64,000 bases of DNA. Source: Valencia hispanica. Taxonomy: Eukaryota > Chordata > Actinopteri > Cyprinodontiformes > Valenciidae. Shown here one piece after another: positions 62,827 through 64,000 of the stretch (position 1 is the stretch's first letter; each line of letters begins with the position of its first letter). A program made the position numbers and the translations under genes. Under the pieces are notes generated by a model. The model ran no database searches. It was given only the letters and a program-made list of their open reading frames with translations, and was not told where the DNA came from. Location: assembly GCA_963556495.2 (NCBI GenBank), contig OY747705.1, positions 39,931,798-39,995,797 of the forward strand, given 5' to 3'.

Positions 62827-63914
62827 GATTAGAGAAATTTGCTAAAACCTCACAGAATTTTTTTATTATTATTAAAGATGTATGTTGCATACCTATTTCC
62901 GGCCAGAAAATAGACAAATATTTAGAGACAAAATAAATGTAACATCCATCTTGATTAAGGGTGGATGAAAATGTCCATGTTTAACTATACAATGTGAAGA
63001 CAGTCGTAAAAAGAGGCCTGACACTAAGTGAAAAAAGGTGATTAACAAAATCTATCTTCCATATTCTTGCTCAGCAACTTGCCTCTGCACCATTAGTTCA
63101 CTTTATACGACTGATTCTACTGAACACCATCCAACTACAGTGCATAAATCTATGAGGGCTTTGTTTCTTAAGTAACAACATGTTCCTAAAATGTTTTTAG
63201 TATCACATGTGGCATTTGGAAACATTGTAGCAGCATCTGCATGTAATCTGGACATCCATAAAACAACCACAATGTAACTATAGAAAATGAACCCTCTTTA
63301 AAAAAACATAAAATTACATAGAGAAAGAGCAGATAGAGGTAAAGAGAAAATAACTTTGCAAGTGTCTGGCAAGTCCATTCTGAAAAATTGGCTATGAGCT
63401 GGTACATTTTAGAGTCAGCATAACCTGACATGATTGAATAATAATGTACTGCCAAAGTTTAGTAAAATGCTCCGAAGTGTTATTAGTATCAGATTCTGGG
63501 GCAGGTATGCTGTTACTATTATTATTGTCAAGACTAGCATTTATGTATTGAACTCTTAATCTAAGCATTTTAATAGATTTCCAAAGTAAGTAATTGAGGA
63601 TATGTAATTGTGATGAATATGACAAACTACTCAAAGAAGTCAACATTTTAAACTCAAATGCTAACCAGAGGAGAAAAAAATAGTAGTAGATCTACACTAT
63701 AATAAAAGATAAACCAAACTCAACCTACTACCAGACTTGAGGGAACAAAACAACATGAAACACATAAACCGCCAAAGAACCATTTAAAAACCTTCCTGTT
63801 ATCAAAAACCTGACTCCCAATGTGTACAGTGTGTGTAATTTTACATTATTTGTGACAGTTACAGCTGCCCGGAGGCACATAATCCCTGATTGAACATCTG
63901 CAGGTGTGAATTAC
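62827..63914. other. nos1ap 25-kb intron, 5' end, unassigned
   Basis: AT-rich, between the Tc1 element and the donor of exon 63915-64000. No feature is recognised. Confidence 0.5.
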
Positions 63915-64000
63915 CTTATTTTCTGATTGGTTTAGCTCAGGTGTCTTAGCAGTTGCGTCGAGATCTGTCACTCCTCTGTTGAGGTTTAAGTCCTCCGCCG
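63915..64000 (-). CDS. nos1ap: nos1ap linker exon (partial at window edge)
   Basis: On the minus strand, 28 codons are readable from 63998: AEDLNLNRGVTDLDATAKTP then ELNQSENK, ending in phase 0 at a donor AAG followed by GTAATT (63914-63909). RGVTDLDA is a signature of the NOS1AP linker between the PTB domain and the Gln-rich region. Phase and order fit the next exon (38678-38839, starting ALEEPS). The exon is too short to appear as an open frame by length alone and continues past the window. The PTB domain exons are therefore to the right of this window. Confidence 0.88.

Overview
This window is vertebrate, almost certainly teleost, nuclear DNA. It is AT-rich, intron-dominated and carries typical fish repeats: several Tc1/mariner families, L2-type LINEs with AATAAA and CCTTG tails, a hAT-type short element and long CA, ATCT and CATC microsatellites. 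I see no prokaryotic genes, CRISPR arrays, tRNA or rRNA genes. I cannot name the species.

The one host gene I can identify is nos1ap (CAPON, the C-terminal PDZ ligand of neuronal NO synthase), on the minus strand. Four coding exons are visible: 63915-64000 (cut by the window edge), 38678-38839, 10433-10598 and 7093-7628 (terminal). All donors and acceptors are canonical GT/AG and the reading phase is kept across every junction, giving 315 codons. They encode the linker, a Gln-rich/coiled-coil segment and the nNOS-binding tail ending in DEIAV. The N-terminal PTB domain lies beyond the right edge. The introns are about 25.1, 28.1 and 2.8 kb, so nearly everything from 7.1 to 63.9 kb is nos1ap intron.

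Left of the gene (1-7092) lie a possible first exon of an unrelated acidic protein (161-291), a Tc1/mariner element of the DD38E type with perfect 27-bp inverted repeats (389-2006), an ATCT microsatellite, and a 549-bp hAT-type element with 8-bp target duplications (3923-4471). The rest is unassigned intergenic sequence and the nos1ap 3' UTR.

Inside the introns the main load is mobile DNA. There is a near full-length L2-type LINE (about 33.2-37.97 kb), a 5'-truncated L2 (48.25-50.06 kb), and an older LINE (19.3-22.25 kb) interrupted by a DNA element that is itself interrupted by another. Two long Tc1 elements are present (53.90-55.46 and 61.33-62.82 kb), with about nine degraded Tc1-like relics. 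A probable solo LTR sits inside one Tc1 relic. A 1.9-kb element is built of about three repeated modules (43.76-45.69 kb). LINE-derived pieces lie mostly antisense to nos1ap.

I did not find a new multi-gene system. The most useful observations are the exon map of nos1ap, the layered insertions, the two transposases each broken by a single stop codon, and a small cluster of RFX/CRE-like sites in the 28-kb intron.
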